From Mycobacterium botniense (lineage in GTDB: Bacteria; Actinomycetota; Actinomycetes; Mycobacteriales; Mycobacteriaceae), in NCBI RefSeq assembly GCF_010723305.1, contig NZ_BLKW01000002.1, forward strand, positions 1,364,001 to 1,428,000: 64,000 nt of DNA, written 5' to 3'. Below, in pieces: positions 62,406 to 64,000 of this stretch (its first letter is position 1; each line of letters opens with the position of its first letter). A model generated the notes under the pieces. That model was not told where the DNA came from and searched no databases. It worked only from the letters and a program-made list of their open reading frames with translations. Made by a program: the position numbers and the translations under genes.

Positions 62406-64000
62406 ATGGAAAACCGTGACGCCAGTGTGCTTGTGGCTCGGCCGCCCCGGGTAGATGGGGACGTCGTCAGCCGCTTTGCGACCTGCTGCCGGGCGCTCGG
62501 CCTGACGGTCTATGACCGGCGGCGCCCGGCGGACCTCCCGGCCGCCCGCGCAGGGTTTACCGCGCTGACTCGAATCGCTTATGACCAGTGCGACGCATGG
62601 ACCGGACTGGCCGCCGCCGGCGACGTCTCACCCCGTGTGCTGGAAGCGGTTTCGCAGACCGCCGCGACCGCAGGCGTATTGCAGCGCCAGATACAACTCG
62701 AGCCCAAAGCTCTGGGATTCCATTACGACACCGGGCTGTATCTGCGTTTCCGGGCGACCGATCCGGACGACTTCCACCTCGCCTACGCCGCGTCGCTGGC
62801 AATGGCCGGACAGTATGCCGATGCGCACAAGCTGGTCAGCGATGTCGCCGCACGCCGGCCAAGCTGGCGCGAGGCGCGCTGGGTGGAAGTCACCATCCAC
62901 AACCGCGCCGAGCGCTGGTCGGATGTGGTCAAACTGCTCACCCCGATCATCAACGATCCCGGCCTCGACGAACTCTTCTCCCATGCCGCCAAGATCACCC
63001 TCGGCATCGCGCTGGCCCGGCTGGGCATGTTCGCTCCGGCATTGTCGTACCTGGAGGAACCGGGCGGGCCTATCGCGGTGGCTGCTGTCGACGGCGCACT
63101 GGCCAAGGCGCTGGTGCTGCGCGCAGATGGTGATGAGGACAGCGCCACTGAGGTTCTGCAGGAGCTGTACGCGGCCAATCCGGAAAACAAACAGGTCGAA
63201 CAGGCGCTCTCCGACCCCACCTTCGGGATCATCACCACCACCGCGGCCCGGATCGAGGCCCGCAGCGATCCGTGGAACCCCGGCACTGAGCCGGGCGCGG
63301 AGGACTTCATCGATCCCGAATCCCGTGAGCGCAAGAAAGTGCTTCTCGCTGAGGCGGAAAAAGAGCTCGACGAGTTCATCGGTCTTGAACAAGTGAAAAA
63401 CCAAGTGGCGCGGCTGAAGAGCTCGGTAGCCATGGAGTTGGTGCGCCGGCAGCGCGGGCTGGAAGTCGCGCAGCGCACCCACCACCTGGTCTTCACCGGG
63501 CCGCCCGGAACCGGCAAGACCACCATCGCCCGCGTCATCGCGAAAATCTATTGCGGCCTGGGTCTTTTGAAAAAAGAAAATATCAAAGAGGTGCACCGTG
63601 CCGATCTGATCGGCCAGCACATCGGGGAGACCGAGGCCAAGACCAACGCGATCATCGACAGCGCACTAGACGGGGTGCTGTTCCTCGACGAGGCCTACGC
63701 GCTGGTCGCCACTGGCGCCAAGAACGACTTCGGATTGGTGGCCATCGACACACTGCTGGCCCGTATGGAAAACGACCGCGACCGGCTGGTCGTGATTGTC
63801 GCCGGCTACCGCGCCGACCTGGACAAGTTCCTCGACACCAACCAGGGTCTGCGATCGCGTTTCACCCGCAGCATCGACTTCCCTTCCTACACACCGGCGG
63901 AGCTGATCGAAATCGCCAACTTCATGGCCCAAAAGCGCGACAGCGTCTTCGAACCGGCCGCGCTCGAGGATATGGAACGACTTTTCGAGCAGCTGGCCAC
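62406..64000 (+). CDS. eccA3: ESX-3 type VII secretion AAA+ ATPase EccA3 (3' end missing)
   Basis: From ATG 62406 the frame is open for 531 residues to the window edge; the full protein should be about 630. The N-terminal 280 residues are TPR-like helices (AYAASLAMAGQYADAHKLVSD), followed by a CbbX-type AAA+ domain with Walker A GPPGTGKTT near residue 365, Walker B VLFLDEAYAL, and the sensor/arginine region LRSRFTRSIDFP. EccA proteins are cytosolic and help dissociate chaperones from PE/PPE substrates. It corresponds to Rv0282, the first gene of ESX-3, needed for mycobactin-mediated iron uptake. The rest of ESX-3 should follow outside the window. Confidence 0.95.
   Translation, partial: MENRDASVLVARPPRVDGDVVSRFATCCRALGLTVYDRRRPADLPAARAGFTALTRIAYDQCDAWTGLAAAGDVSPRVLEAVSQTAATAGVLQRQIQLEPKALGFHYDTGLYLRFRATDPDDFHLAYAASLAMAGQYADAHKLVSDVAARRPSWREARWVEVTIHNRAERWSDVVKLLTPIINDPGLDELFSHAAKITLGIALARLGMFAPALSYLEEPGGPIAVAAVDGALAKALVLRADGDEDSATEVLQELYAANPENKQVEQALSDPTFGIITTTAARIEARSDPWNPGTEPGAEDFIDPESRERKKVLLAEAEKELDEFIGLEQVKNQVARLKSSVAMELVRRQRGLEVAQRTHHLVFTGPPGTGKTTIARVIAKIYCGLGLLKKENIKEVHRADLIGQHIGETEAKTNAIIDSALDGVLFLDEAYALVATGAKNDFGLVAIDTLLARMENDRDRLVVIVAGYRADLDKFLDTNQGLRSRFTRSIDFPSYTPAELIEIANFMAQKRDSVFEPAALEDMERLFEQLA

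Overview
The window is high-GC actinobacterial DNA and reads as a chromosomal segment of a slow-growing Mycobacterium other than M. tuberculosis. Gene content and order follow, with gaps and insertions, the M. tuberculosis H37Rv stretch from Rv0226c to Rv0282 (my recollection of that genome; no search was run). Genus-specific markers are aftD (arabinan synthesis), lpqI, fadE5/fabG4/htdX, a PPE-PPW protein, aac(2')-I and the start of an ESX-3 locus (eccA3).

Layout. 1-5081: envelope membrane genes (Rv0226c and Rv0227c types), a membrane acyltransferase and the lactonase php. 5246-6911: a TetR gene with a perfect palindrome in front, overlapping an R2-like ligand-binding oxidase. 6988-10120: gabD1 diverging from a ThDP enzyme of the acetolactate synthase type. 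10170-14602: an LMF/DUF1222 membrane protein, then an accessory cassette that looks linked to type VII secretion (WXG-like small protein, alpha/beta hydrolase with its own N-terminal WxG hairpin, LppA-like lipoprotein). 14756-19714: aftD and two tandem DUF2613 genes. 19790-23000: lpqI, a TetR regulator and a ClC channel. 23040-29820: fatty-acid genes htdX, fabG4, fadA2 and fadE5, plus a flavin reductase-like gene, with similar 16-bp palindromes in the two control regions. 29914-33802: succinate dehydrogenase 1 operon with a broken Rv0250c-type gene at its head. 34016-40428: hsp20, nirBD, a HemD/winged-helix regulator and narK3, so nitrite reduction, its probable regulator and nitrate/nitrite transport lie together. 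40665-47879: aac(2')-I, pxpC, a frameshifted pxpB, iron-siderophore lipoprotein, truncated TetR and oplA. 47882-58397: LigD-type polymerase, fadD2, DinB-like protein, fadE6, 2-hydroxyacid dehydrogenase, alpha/beta hydrolase, VOC protein, TetR and a DUF2236 protein. 58652-64000: SAM methyltransferase, a long control region with a Zur-like palindrome and two IdeR-like boxes, a PPE-PPW gene and eccA3, which runs off the right edge.

Two edge genes are incomplete: the Rv0226c-type gene (left) and eccA3 (right). Three loci look broken: the Rv0250c-type gene (two nonsense codons and a frameshift), pxpB (one-base deletion) and a TetR gene that keeps only its ligand-binding half. The least explained parts are the type VII-like cassette at 11832-14602, the second DUF2613 copy whose ancestral start codon is gone, and the control region ahead of the PPE gene. 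No tRNA, rRNA, CRISPR array, insertion sequence or phage gene was seen.
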